This document shows, one piece after another, positions 37,280 through 46,302 of a stretch of 64,000 nt of DNA. The stretch covers positions 62,001 to 126,000 of the forward strand of contig NZ_VCGW01000002.1 in the NCBI RefSeq assembly GCF_007671675.1, read 5' to 3'. The number at the start of each line of letters is the position of its first letter. Position 1 is the stretch's first letter. This stretch comes from Marinobacter maritimus (GTDB lineage Bacteria > Pseudomonadota > Gammaproteobacteria > Pseudomonadales > Oleiphilaceae). The position numbers were made by a program, and so were the translations under genes. The notes under the pieces are model-generated. The model worked only from the letters and a program-made list of their open reading frames with translations, was not told where the DNA came from and did not search any database.

Positions 37280-38332
37280 ATGGAACGAAAATCATTGATG
37301 CTGGCACTTGCTGTCGGTCTGGGCTTCTATGCCGGAGTGGCCACGGCTGATGATTTACAGGAGCGTGCGCAGGACATGTTTGCAGCGGTACCTCAATACC
37401 CACCGGTTATTGATGGTAATGAGCTTACGGAAGCAAAACTCGAGCTTGGCAAAATGCTGTTTTTTGAGCCGCGTTTGTCTGCAAGCCATCTGATCAGCTG
37501 CAATACCTGCCACAATGTAGGCATGGGCGGGCATGATTATCTCCCCGTCTCTATTGGCCACGGCTGGCAAAAAGGACCGCGTAACTCGCCAACGGTGTTT
37601 AACGCAGTCTTTAACGCCGCTCAGTTCTGGGATGGTCGGGCTGCGGATCTGGCGGAACAGGCCAAGGGGCCCGTTCAGGCTGGCGTTGAAATGAGCAGCA
37701 CGCCAGAGCGGGTTGTTGCAACTTTGTCGAGCATGCCCGCTTATGTTGAAAAGTTTGGCAATGCGTTTCCTGGTGAGGATGATCCGGTAACCTTCAACAA
37801 TATGGCGATCGCCATTGAGGCCTTCGAGGCAACGCTGATCACGCCAGATGCTGACTTTGACACGTTCCTGCGCGGTAATACTTCGGCGCTTGATGAGCAG
37901 GAAAAAGAAGGTTTGGCGCTGTTCATGGACAAAGGCTGTGTGGCTTGCCATGCCGGTACCAATCTGGGTGGCCAGGCTTACTATCCGTTTGGTCTGGTGA
38001 CCAAACCCGGTGCTGACATTCTGCCCTCCGGTGATAAAGGCCGCTTTGCAGTGACCTCTACCGCCTCGGATGAGTATGTATTCCGGGCCTCACCGCTGCG
38101 TAACATCGAGCTGACCGCCCCATACTTCCATTCCGGAGCCGTTTGGAGTCTGGAAGAAGCCGTTGCCGTTATGGGTACGGCTCAGTTGGGTGCCGAATTG
38201 AACGATAAGGAAGTAAAGTCCATAACAGCATTCCTGAAAACGCTGACCGGCAAGGTCCCGGAAATCCGTTACCCCGAGTTGCCTCCCAGCACAGACGATA
38301 CCCCAAGACCCGAATCCATGGTTCTGCAGTAG
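37280..38332 (+). CDS. ccp: Di-heme cytochrome c peroxidase
   Basis: A 350-residue periplasmic peroxidase that reduces hydrogen peroxide with electrons from a small cytochrome c. A signal peptide (LALAVGLGFYAGVATA) is followed by two heme c sites, CNTCH near residue 74 and CVACH near 217. The stretches ELGKMLFFEPRLS, GHGWQKGPRNSPTVFNAVFN and AEQAKGPVQAGVEMS agree, from memory, with the Marinobacter hydrocarbonoclasticus enzyme. The ATG at 37280 has GAGG 5 bases before it; the frame opening at 37151 runs through the control region and is not used. Such genes are commonly FNR/Anr-controlled. Confidence 0.95.
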   Translation: MERKSLMLALAVGLGFYAGVATADDLQERAQDMFAAVPQYPPVIDGNELTEAKLELGKMLFFEPRLSASHLISCNTCHNVGMGGHDYLPVSIGHGWQKGPRNSPTVFNAVFNAAQFWDGRAADLAEQAKGPVQAGVEMSSTPERVVATLSSMPAYVEKFGNAFPGEDDPVTFNNMAIAIEAFEATLITPDADFDTFLRGNTSALDEQEKEGLALFMDKGCVACHAGTNLGGQAYYPFGLVTKPGADILPSGDKGRFAVTSTASDEYVFRASPLRNIELTAPYFHSGAVWSLEEAVAVMGTAQLGAELNDKEVKSITAFLKTLTGKVPEIRYPELPPSTDDTPRPESMVLQ

Positions 38333-38347
38333 TTATGTGAATATCCT

Positions 38348-38388
38348 TGGCTCATTACTCCAGGTAGCACGCAGGGGGTAATGAGCCA
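38348..38388 (+). terminator. Hairpin after ccp
   Basis: TGGCTCATTAC (38348-38358) pairs with GTAATGAGCCA (38378-38388) around a 19-base loop, 15 bases after the ccp stop. No clear T-run follows, so it may only be a weak terminator or an RNA-stabilising element. Confidence 0.5.
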
Positions 38389-38550
38389 CAGGACCCTCCT
38401 TCAAGCTCGCTCCCACCCTGTTAACGTTTTTACATAACGACACAGGGTTAAACACTAAACTGTATTGACCTTGAGCTACACTCCGGATTAACACTTTATA
38501 TATTTATTGAAGCATTTTTTCCCGGAACGTCTTTTAAAGGAGACTTTTCC

Positions 38551-39297
38551 ATGCAGTTCATGTCTTTATTCCTCTTGGCAATTCTGTCGTTTTTCAGTAC
38601 GTCCCAGGTTTTTGCGGCTGAAAGACTGTACATGTACACCGAAAACTTTCCGCCTTACAACATGAGTACGAACGGCCGAGCGTTTGAACACAGTGCGGAC
38701 AAGATTGACGGTATTTGTACAGAAAGAGCGAAAGCGGTTCTGGATCAATCCGGCTACGATTACCGGATAAAGCTGCGTAATTGGAACTACGGCTATAACC
38801 GCGCCCTGTCGAAAGCCAACCACGGTATCTTTTGCACCACCTATACCGAAGAGCGGGCTCCACTGTTCAAGTGGGTAGGGCCGCTGGCGCAGAACCTGTG
38901 GACGATTTTTGCAGCGCCGGGAAGCACTTTTACAATGGAAAAACTCGAAGATGCCAAAGGCAAAACGATTGGAGGGTATCGCAACGATGTCAGGAGTGAG
39001 TACCTTCTGAAGCGTGGTTATAAAATGTCGGTGATCGACAGTGACGATCTCAACCCGAAGCGCCTGGCGCTGGGACAGATTGATCTGTGGATTGCAGAAC
39101 GCCTGGGTGGGCCGTACCTGGCATCCCAGCAGGATATTGAGGGGCTGGTTCCGGTGTTTTCCTTCAACGATGTTGACCTGTATCTGGCGATGAGCCCGGA
39201 TACACCCGATGAAGTTATTGAAGACCTGAACAAAGCTCTTGAAACCATCAGAAAAAATGGCACTTATGATGCCATTGGAACCAAATACGGTCTGTAA
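38551..39297 (+). CDS. Orphan periplasmic solute-binding protein (SBP family 3 type)
   Basis: A 248-residue secreted protein. A signal peptide (FLLAILSFFSTSQVFA) precedes a two-lobed binding fold of the amino-acid-type family. Typical segments are YMYTENFPPYNM, the hinge region IGGYRNDVRSEYLLKRGY, and DLWIAERLGG. It has no transporter partner nearby, so it could be a sensor-type or accessory binding protein. AAAGGAG precedes the ATG. The ligand is unknown. Confidence 0.85.
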   Translation: MQFMSLFLLAILSFFSTSQVFAAERLYMYTENFPPYNMSTNGRAFEHSADKIDGICTERAKAVLDQSGYDYRIKLRNWNYGYNRALSKANHGIFCTTYTEERAPLFKWVGPLAQNLWTIFAAPGSTFTMEKLEDAKGKTIGGYRNDVRSEYLLKRGYKMSVIDSDDLNPKRLALGQIDLWIAERLGGPYLASQQDIEGLVPVFSFNDVDLYLAMSPDTPDEVIEDLNKALETIRKNGTYDAIGTKYGL

Positions 39298-39313
39298 TCC
39301 TCGGGTGTGAAAC

Positions 39314-39349
39314 TGAAAAATCCCGGGTAACGGCTCTGCCGCCCGGGAT
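39314..39349 (-). terminator. Intrinsic terminator after the acyl-CoA dehydrogenase gene
   Basis: ATCCCGGG (39320-39327) pairs with CCCGGGAT (39342-39349), with inner CGGC/GCCG. On the minus strand the stem is followed by a T-run, so it serves the dehydrogenase gene. Confidence 0.82.
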
Positions 39350-39367
39350 ATAAAGTCACCGGATACC

Positions 39368-41188
39368 TTATTCAGTGAAGGCCATATCTTCTGCACTCAG
39401 TTGCATCAGGTTTTTGCTGGGGCTCAACATGCTGCTGGCATGGGCCTGGGCCCTGGGTAGCAATCGCTCGTAATAAAATTCCGCTGTGGCCAGTTTGGCC
39501 TTGTAGAAAGCCTCTGACTCATCGCCGCCGTTATCCAGACGATCTGCCGCTACTGCAGCCTGCCGTGCCCACATGTAAGCCATGGTCACGTAGCCGCTGT
39601 ACATGAGGAAATCGTACGAGGCGGAGCTGACAACGTCGCGATCCTTGCGAGCTGCAAGCATGATTCTCACGGTAAGCAGATTCCACTGTGCGGTAAGCTT
39701 GAGCAGATCCAGAGCAAACGGGCGTAAACGGCTGTCTGTCAGGTGCTTACGGGCAAAGTTGGCGACCCGGGCGGTGAAGTCACGAACCGCCCCACCTTTG
39801 GTCGTCAGCAGTACCTTGCGACCAAGCAGATCCAGTGCCTGAATACCGGTGGTGCCTTCATAAAGCGTGGCAATCCGGGTATCCCGCGCTATTTGCTCCA
39901 TACCGTGTTCTCGAATATAACCATGGCCACCAAAGACCTGCATGCCAAGGTTAGCTGCCTCATTGCCCAGTTCGGTAAGGAACCCTTTCAAAATCGGGGT
40001 CAGGAAGCCCAACTTGTCATCGTATTTTTCGGCTTTTTCAGTATCACCGGTGGCGTGGCCCTCAACCATATGGTCTGCCAGGCGAGCGGCGTCATAGAGC
40101 ATGGCGCGGCCACCTTCCGCAATGGCTTTCTGGGTCAGCAGCATGCGGCGTACATCGGCGTGGTGAATCAGGCTATCGGCCACCTGATCCGGCTCCTTCT
40201 TGCCAGAAAGGGCGCGCATGGAGCGACGCTCTTTCGCGTAGTCCAGAGCCCACTGGTAGGAGAGCTCGGCGGGCCCGACGCCCTGAATGGCGGTGCCGAT
40301 ACGGGCCGTGTTCATAAAGGTGAACATGCACTCCAGACCTTGATTTTCAGGGCCGATCAGGAAACCTGTTGCGTCATCAAAGTTCATCACGCAGGTGGCG
40401 GAAGCCTTGATGCCCATTTTCTTTTCCAGGCTGCCACATACCACTGTGTTGCGTTCACCTACGCTGCCGTCTTCGCCGGGCATGAACTTCGGCACGATGA
40501 ACAGGCTGATGCCTCGGGTGCCCTTGGGCGCGCCGGGCAGGCGTGCCAGAACAATGTGGATAATGTTCTCGGTCAGATCGTGGTCACCGGAGGAGATAAA
40601 GATCTTGGTGCCCGTTACCTTATAGGTTCCATCGGCCTGTGGTTGCGCCTTGGTCTTTACCTGGCCCAGGTCCGTACCGCACTGAGGCTCCGTCAGGCAC
40701 ATGGTGCCGGCCCAGCGGCCTTCTGTCATGGGAAGCAGATAAGCGTCTTTCTGTTGGTCAGAGCCGTGCATAAAAATGGTATTCATGGCACCCATGGACA
40801 GGCCCGGGTACATGGAAAACGACCAGTTTGCAGTGCCCATCATTTCCTGTTTCAGCAGGCCCATGGAAGCAGGCAGGCCCTGGCCGCCATACTCCTCGGG
40901 TGCTGAAAGGCCCTGCCAGCCACCCACCACATATTGATCGTAAGCTTCTTTGTAGCCTTTGGGGGTAGTTACTACGCCGTCTTTCAGCGAGCAGCCTTCT
41001 TCATCGCCGGGCTGGTAGAGCGGGCTCAGCTGTTCTTCACAGAACCGGCCGCACTCGATCAGGATGGCATCCACGATATCCGGTGTTGCGTTTTCCCCGC
41101 TGGCCAGTGAGGCATAGTGCTTGGGATAATCAAACACGTCGTTGAGCAGAAACTTCATGTCACGCAGCGGCGCCTTGTATGCCGGCAT
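39368..41188 (-). CDS. Acyl-CoA dehydrogenase, about 600-residue type
   Basis: A 606-residue FAD-dependent dehydrogenase of the long form with an extra C-terminal domain. Family landmarks are CLTEPQCGTDLGQVKTKA, GTKIFISSGDHD, and NTARIGTAIQGVGPAELSYQWALDYAKERR. MQVFGGHGYIREHGMEQIARDTRIATLYEGTTGIQALDL completes the pattern and carries the catalytic region. The N-terminus PAYKAPLRDMKFLLNDV is typical of this subgroup, which includes the methylmercaptopropionyl-CoA dehydrogenase DmdC as well as fatty acyl-CoA enzymes. Substrate choice cannot be told. AGAGGATG precedes the ATG. It is divergent from the DUF3833 gene. Confidence 0.92.
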   Translation of the reverse strand: MPAYKAPLRDMKFLLNDVFDYPKHYASLASGENATPDIVDAILIECGRFCEEQLSPLYQPGDEEGCSLKDGVVTTPKGYKEAYDQYVVGGWQGLSAPEEYGGQGLPASMGLLKQEMMGTANWSFSMYPGLSMGAMNTIFMHGSDQQKDAYLLPMTEGRWAGTMCLTEPQCGTDLGQVKTKAQPQADGTYKVTGTKIFISSGDHDLTENIIHIVLARLPGAPKGTRGISLFIVPKFMPGEDGSVGERNTVVCGSLEKKMGIKASATCVMNFDDATGFLIGPENQGLECMFTFMNTARIGTAIQGVGPAELSYQWALDYAKERRSMRALSGKKEPDQVADSLIHHADVRRMLLTQKAIAEGGRAMLYDAARLADHMVEGHATGDTEKAEKYDDKLGFLTPILKGFLTELGNEAANLGMQVFGGHGYIREHGMEQIARDTRIATLYEGTTGIQALDLLGRKVLLTTKGGAVRDFTARVANFARKHLTDSRLRPFALDLLKLTAQWNLLTVRIMLAARKDRDVVSSASYDFLMYSGYVTMAYMWARQAAVAADRLDNGGDESEAFYKAKLATAEFYYERLLPRAQAHASSMLSPSKNLMQLSAEDMAFTE

Positions 41189-41429
41189 AATTCATCCTCT
41201 GTACTTGTCTGAAAGCCTGTGTGCGGGAGCTGTGCACCGCAAAGTTGCCTGCAGTTTTACGGCATTTGCCGCGGGTTTCCATTGACGAAAAGCGCTTATG
41301 GCGATGTCAAAAAAGACAGTTCGGACAGTGCCTTGGAACTTGCCCCTGATCGAAGCCGCCCCTTTTGGCGTATGCAGATAACGCACCTGAGTTGTGAATC
41401 CTGATGGAGAACATCCATGGAGAACCCCT

Positions 41430-42014
41430 ATGAATAGTGTAAAAAACATGCAAAGCCTGCCTGCCGGAATACCCAAAACCGGTCGGCGCTTTATACTCTT
41501 GTTGATAGCGGTTATAGCGTTGTTGAGTGGCTGTTCCGGGCCTGCCCTGACAGACTACGCCGACCGCGGCCCCCGGTTGGTTCCGGAACAATTCTTTTCT
41601 GGTGAACTTACCGCCCGCGGTGTGGTCAAGGATTTTTCCGGGGAAGTAATACGCACTTTTGATGCGGATATTGCAGCGTCCTGGGACAGCGCCGGGGTGG
41701 GCACATTGGATGAAGTGTTCCGCTTTGATGACGGTGAGGTCCAGAACCGGGTCTGGACTTTAACGCCATCGGAGAGCCACAACAGTTACCACGCGGAGGC
41801 GGGTGACGTGGTCGAGCCGGGAACCATGCGTTGGAGTGGCAACGCCATACACATGAATTATTTACTCCGGGTTGCTTACGGCGATGGAACCCTGGATGTG
41901 CGTATGGATGACTGGATGTATCTGGTAACACCCGACACCTTGATCAATCAGACCACCATGAGTAAATGGGGTATTGATGTCGGAGAGATCGTTCTGGTTA
42001 TTCAAAAACAGTAA
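41430..42014 (+). CDS. DUF3833-family lipoprotein
   Basis: A 194-residue predicted lipoprotein, with a signal peptide ending LLSGC. The mature part has QFFSGELTARGVVKDFSGEVIRTFDADI and a late DDWMYLVTPDTLINQTTMSKWGI, which fit DUF3833 from memory. The function is not known. The ATG at 41430 has GGAGA 6 bases upstream. It lies 39 bases before the efflux adaptor gene and may belong to the same operon. Confidence 0.82.
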   Translation: MNSVKNMQSLPAGIPKTGRRFILLLIAVIALLSGCSGPALTDYADRGPRLVPEQFFSGELTARGVVKDFSGEVIRTFDADIAASWDSAGVGTLDEVFRFDDGEVQNRVWTLTPSESHNSYHAEAGDVVEPGTMRWSGNAIHMNYLLRVAYGDGTLDVRMDDWMYLVTPDTLINQTTMSKWGIDVGEIVLVIQKQ

Positions 42015-42053
42015 CAAATATCTAAAAAAAGCGTGATGGACACTGGAAATTCT

Positions 42054-43148
42054 ATGCTGAAGCAATGGCTGATCGGATTGGTACTGGTGGTGGTCGCTGC
42101 AGGTGCTGCCTTTACCTACCGCTCACTGGATAGTGATGCGATGGAGCAAAGCAATCGCGAACGGCCTGCCAGCGTCGTTAATACGCGGTCACCTGAGTTG
42201 GCTACTGTGCGTGATGTGGTTAAGGCGGTTGGTAACCTCAAAGCCCTGAACGCGGTGGAGTTGACCACTGAAGTCAGTGGGCGCGTGGTATCACTCAATC
42301 TTGAAACGGGCCGTCGGGTGAAGCAGGGCGATGTGCTTTTGCGGCTTGATGATCGCCAGGCGAGAGCGGATCTCATGGTAATCGAGGCGCAATTGGCCGA
42401 TGCCCGCCGAAAGTTTGAACGTGCCAACAGCCTTCGCTCCAACAACAGTATTTCCCAATCCCTGGTGGACGAACTTCGTACTTCAGTTGACGTTTCGGAG
42501 GCCCAGCGCCAGGCCGTGCAGGTGCGTCTGGAGAACCACCGGATCGAAGCGCCGTTTGCAGGCGTTGTCGGGCTTAGTGATATCAGCATCGGTGCTTATG
42601 TCACAGCCGGCACGACCGTCACCACACTTGATAACACCGACAAAATGGAGCTCAACTTTACAGTCCCTGAGCGGTTCGTGGGGCAGGTTGGTCTCGGCCA
42701 ACAGGTATTTGGCAGCTCGCCTGCTTTTCAGGATACCCGTTTTTCCGGAGTGCTTACCGAGCTGGGCTCACGCATCAATGAACTCAGCCGAACCCTTCCA
42801 GTGCGGGCTCTACTCGATAATCCCGGCGGCAAACTGCGCCCCGGGCAATTCATCTCAGCGACGCTGACCCTGAGAGAGCGGCAAGCACTGCTGATTCCTG
42901 AGCAGGCGGTCATGATTCGCGGTGAGGAAAAATACGTGTTCGTGGCCGAGGACGGAATCGCAAGACGCTTATCGGTCGTTCTTGGTTCAAGGACGCCGGG
43001 TCTGGTGGAAGTGGCGGAGGGTCTGACTCTGGAGGACAGGGTGATCGTTACCGGGCAGGATCGCCTGAGCAGCGGCAATCGAATTCGGGTGGTGGATGAG
43101 GACAGCGCCATACCGGACAACCGTTTCGCCAAGACTGCGGATTCCTGA
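42054..43148 (+). CDS. RND efflux membrane-fusion (adaptor) protein
   Basis: A 364-residue periplasmic adaptor of the HlyD/AcrA family. An N-terminal membrane anchor (WLIGLVLVVVAAGAAFTY) is followed by a lipoyl half (VVSLNLETGRRVKQGDVLLRLDDRQARADL). A helical hairpin, the second lipoyl half (NHRIEAPFAGVVG) and beta-barrel domains complete it. The start is uncertain: ATG 42054 is preferred, with GGAAA 4 bases before it, and GTG 42033 or ATG 42036 are alternatives. The next gene, the RND pump, begins 2 bases after the stop. Confidence 0.92.
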   Translation: MLKQWLIGLVLVVVAAGAAFTYRSLDSDAMEQSNRERPASVVNTRSPELATVRDVVKAVGNLKALNAVELTTEVSGRVVSLNLETGRRVKQGDVLLRLDDRQARADLMVIEAQLADARRKFERANSLRSNNSISQSLVDELRTSVDVSEAQRQAVQVRLENHRIEAPFAGVVGLSDISIGAYVTAGTTVTTLDNTDKMELNFTVPERFVGQVGLGQQVFGSSPAFQDTRFSGVLTELGSRINELSRTLPVRALLDNPGGKLRPGQFISATLTLRERQALLIPEQAVMIRGEEKYVFVAEDGIARRLSVVLGSRTPGLVEVAEGLTLEDRVIVTGQDRLSSGNRIRVVDEDSAIPDNRFAKTADS

Positions 43149-43150
43149 CG

Positions 43151-46100
43151 GTGATCCTTTCAGATGTCTCCATAAAACGCCCCGTTTTTGCAACGGTTCT
43201 CAGCCTGCTGATTGTTGTATTCGGTCTGGCAGCGCTGTTCGGCCTTCCGGTTCGCGAATACCCGGATATCGACCCTCCTGTCGTGTCCATTTCCACCAAC
43301 TATACAGGTGCCGCAGCGGAAGTCGTGGATACACAGATCACTCAGGTGATCGAAGGTACTATCAGCGGTATTGAAGGCATCCGGTCAATTGAGTCTTCCA
43401 CTGAACAGGGGGAGTCGCGAACCAGTATAGAATTTTCCACATCCCGGGATGTAGACATCGCTGCCAATGACGTTCGTGATGCCGTTTCCCGGGTTGCTGA
43501 CCAACTACCCGATGAAGCGGATGCGCCGGTCGTGCGCAAGGCGGATTCCGATGCGCGGCCGATGATGTGGGTAACTCTGCGCAGTGATCTCTGGGACAGT
43601 GCTGAACTCAGTGACTTTGCAGATCGTGCCCTGGCTGACCGTTTGTCCGTGCTGGATGGAGTTGCGGACGTGCGCATCGGTGGGGAACGACGGTACGCCA
43701 TTCGGGTTTGGCTCGACAGGGAGAGATTAGCGGCCAGAAACATCACTGTAGCAGAAGTGGAAAGAGCGTTGCGCGCAAACAATGTAGAGTTGCCTGCAGG
43801 TTCCGTCGACTCCTCCACCCGTAACTTCACCGTTCGGGCCGAAGGCCGGCTATCCACCGTGGAAGAATTCCGCGAGCTGGTCATCCGCAGAAACAATAAC
43901 GAACTGCTGCGCCTGGGCGAAGTCGCCAATGTCTATATGGGGGTGGAATCCGATGTAGGTCGCCTGCGTGCCAACGGCCAGACAGCGATCGGTATGGGGG
44001 TTATCCGCCAGTCCAAAGCCAATACGGTCGCTGTGTCTGACGCAGTCAAGGCTGAGCTGGAGACAATCCGGGAAACCCTTCCGCCGGAAGTGACGATCGC
44101 TGAGAGCTACGACGAATCTATTTTTATTCGTGCTTCAATCAAGGAAGTGGTCATTACGCTCGCGATTGCTGTCTCTCTGGTGATTCTGGTGATCTTCCTT
44201 TTCCTTCGGTCCTGGCGGGCTACCCTGATTCCGGCAGTGACTATTCCGGTTGCAGTCATCGGTGCTTTTATCGGCCTGGGCTTCCTGGGCTTTTCCATCA
44301 ATGTGCTGACATTGTTAGCTGTAATCCTGGCGATAGGCCTGGTGGTGGACGATGCGATTGTCATGCTGGAAAACATCCAGCGCCGAATAGACGAGGGTGA
44401 GCCGCCGCTGCTGGCCTCCTATCGGGGTGCCAAGCAAGTAGCTTTTGCCGTTATTGCCACCACCCTGACGCTGGTGGCGGTGTTTGTGCCCATTTCGTTT
44501 ATGGGGGGCAATATTGGCCGCCTGTTTGCTGAATTCGGCTTCACTCTTGCGGCTGCCGTGGTGGTGTCCAGCCTGGTTGCACTAACTCTCGCGCCCATGC
44601 TGTGTTCAAAATGGCTCCGGCACAGCCCGGAATCGGTCGAGGGGCATCGCCTGTGGGCGGCGAGCGAGAACGTTCTGAATGGCCTCACCCGGGGGTACGA
44701 CCGGCTATTGCGCTTCTCCCTGAATCAGCCTGGCTTGCTGATTGGCCTGGGTGTTGTGGGGCTGATCATTGCGGCAGTGATTTACCCAAAGCTGCCCCAG
44801 GAGCTGGCGCCTACTGAAGATCGTGGCATTATCATCATGCCTGCCAGTGCCCCCCGGGGCTCGACCGTGGAGTTCACAGACCACTATGTCCGCAAGGCGG
44901 AAGAAAACCTGTTGCCCTATATCGAGTCCGGCGTAGCCAACCGTTTGCTCTCAATCGTCGGTTTTCGTGATGAAGAAGATAATGCCTTCATGATCATGGG
45001 CCTGGCGCCTTGGGAAGAGCGGGACATCAAGCAACAGCAGATTACAAGCGAGCTGCGGGATAAACTGAGCGAGGTTACCGGTATCCGGATCGTGGCCGTG
45101 AACCCTCCGGGGCTGGGACAAAGAGGGTTTAACCAGCCCGTGGAGTTTGTCATTGCCGGTCCGGACTACGAATCGGTTCAGGCATGGAGTGAGGAGATTG
45201 TTGAGCGGGCGAAGGAGAATCCGGACTTACTGAATCTTGAAACCGACTTTGAGCTGACCCGACCGGAACTGCGACTGACAATCGATCGTGAGCGGGCTGC
45301 AGACCTGGATATAACCGTCGAGGATGTCGGCCTGACCCTGCAAACCATGCTTGCCTCGCGCCAGGTGACGACCTATCTGGATCGTGGCCGCGAATACGAT
45401 GTAATTGTGCAGGCGGCCGATGCTGACCGTGCCACCCCGGCTGATCTGGGGCAGATTTTTCTACGGCCGAGAGAGGGCGGTTCGCTCATACCCCTTCAGG
45501 CACTGGTATCAATTGAAGAAGTAGGCGCGAACCCGGACTTGCGGCGCATCGACCGGCTACCGGCAGTGATCATCAGCGCCTCTCTGGCTGATGATTATGA
45601 TCTTGGCTCGGCGCTGACCTACCTGAACAATCTGTCTGTGGATAACCTGCCACCGGAAGCGCGGGTGAGTTACCGGGGGTTATCTCGGGAATTTCAGGAC
45701 TCTTCCGCTGCTATCTATGTCACTTTCGGTTTGGCCTTTATCATTGTATTTCTGGTGCTGGCAGCCCAGTTTGAAAGCTGGATTCACCCTCTGATCATCA
45801 TGCTTCCGGTGCCACTGGCTGTAACCGGCGCACTGCTGGCCCTCTGGTGGAGCGGCATCAGCCTGAACATATACAGCCAGATCGGGATCATTATGTTGCT
45901 CGGGCTGATGTCGAAAAACGGCATATTGATTGTCGAGTTTGCCAACCAGCTCCGTGATGACGGCTACGCGGTAAAAGACGCCATTCTGGCCGGCGCGTCC
46001 CTGCGTTTCCGGCCGGTACTGATGACTACCATATCCACGGTCTTTGGTGCTGTGCCACTGGTCATTGCCACCGGTGCGGGCGCTGAGAGCAGGGCGGCGA

Positions 46101-46264
46101 TTGGTATGGTGATTCTGGGCGGGCTGATTTTTGCGACCACGCTTACGTTGTTTATCATCCCGGTGCTCTATAATCTGCTGGCCGGCTTTGCCAAATCAGC
46201 CAATGCGATTGAACATGAACTGGAACGCCAGGCATCTTTGTCCCAGGCCAGCTCGTCGGATTGA
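43151..46264 (+). CDS. RND efflux transporter, HAE1-type inner-membrane pump
   Basis: A 1037-residue proton-driven pump with 12 predicted membrane helices and two large periplasmic loops. VREYPDIDPPVVSISTNYTGA near residue 35 and the fourth-helix charge pair in GLVVDDAIVMLENIQRR near 400 are family hallmarks. GLMSKNGILIVEFANQ occurs in the second half. Translation starts at GTG, tightly coupled to the adaptor gene. No outer-membrane channel gene is nearby, so it probably uses a TolC-type protein from elsewhere. Substrates are unknown. Confidence 0.95.
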   Translation: MILSDVSIKRPVFATVLSLLIVVFGLAALFGLPVREYPDIDPPVVSISTNYTGAAAEVVDTQITQVIEGTISGIEGIRSIESSTEQGESRTSIEFSTSRDVDIAANDVRDAVSRVADQLPDEADAPVVRKADSDARPMMWVTLRSDLWDSAELSDFADRALADRLSVLDGVADVRIGGERRYAIRVWLDRERLAARNITVAEVERALRANNVELPAGSVDSSTRNFTVRAEGRLSTVEEFRELVIRRNNNELLRLGEVANVYMGVESDVGRLRANGQTAIGMGVIRQSKANTVAVSDAVKAELETIRETLPPEVTIAESYDESIFIRASIKEVVITLAIAVSLVILVIFLFLRSWRATLIPAVTIPVAVIGAFIGLGFLGFSINVLTLLAVILAIGLVVDDAIVMLENIQRRIDEGEPPLLASYRGAKQVAFAVIATTLTLVAVFVPISFMGGNIGRLFAEFGFTLAAAVVVSSLVALTLAPMLCSKWLRHSPESVEGHRLWAASENVLNGLTRGYDRLLRFSLNQPGLLIGLGVVGLIIAAVIYPKLPQELAPTEDRGIIIMPASAPRGSTVEFTDHYVRKAEENLLPYIESGVANRLLSIVGFRDEEDNAFMIMGLAPWEERDIKQQQITSELRDKLSEVTGIRIVAVNPPGLGQRGFNQPVEFVIAGPDYESVQAWSEEIVERAKENPDLLNLETDFELTRPELRLTIDRERAADLDITVEDVGLTLQTMLASRQVTTYLDRGREYDVIVQAADADRATPADLGQIFLRPREGGSLIPLQALVSIEEVGANPDLRRIDRLPAVIISASLADDYDLGSALTYLNNLSVDNLPPEARVSYRGLSREFQDSSAAIYVTFGLAFIIVFLVLAAQFESWIHPLIIMLPVPLAVTGALLALWWSGISLNIYSQIGIIMLLGLMSKNGILIVEFANQLRDDGYAVKDAILAGASLRFRPVLMTTISTVFGAVPLVIATGAGAESRAAIGMVILGGLIFATTLTLFIIPVLYNLLAGFAKSANAIEHELERQASLSQASSSD

Positions 46265-46302
46265 TGCAAAGTCTGGCGTAACCCAGCAACCCGGATGTTT
46301 TC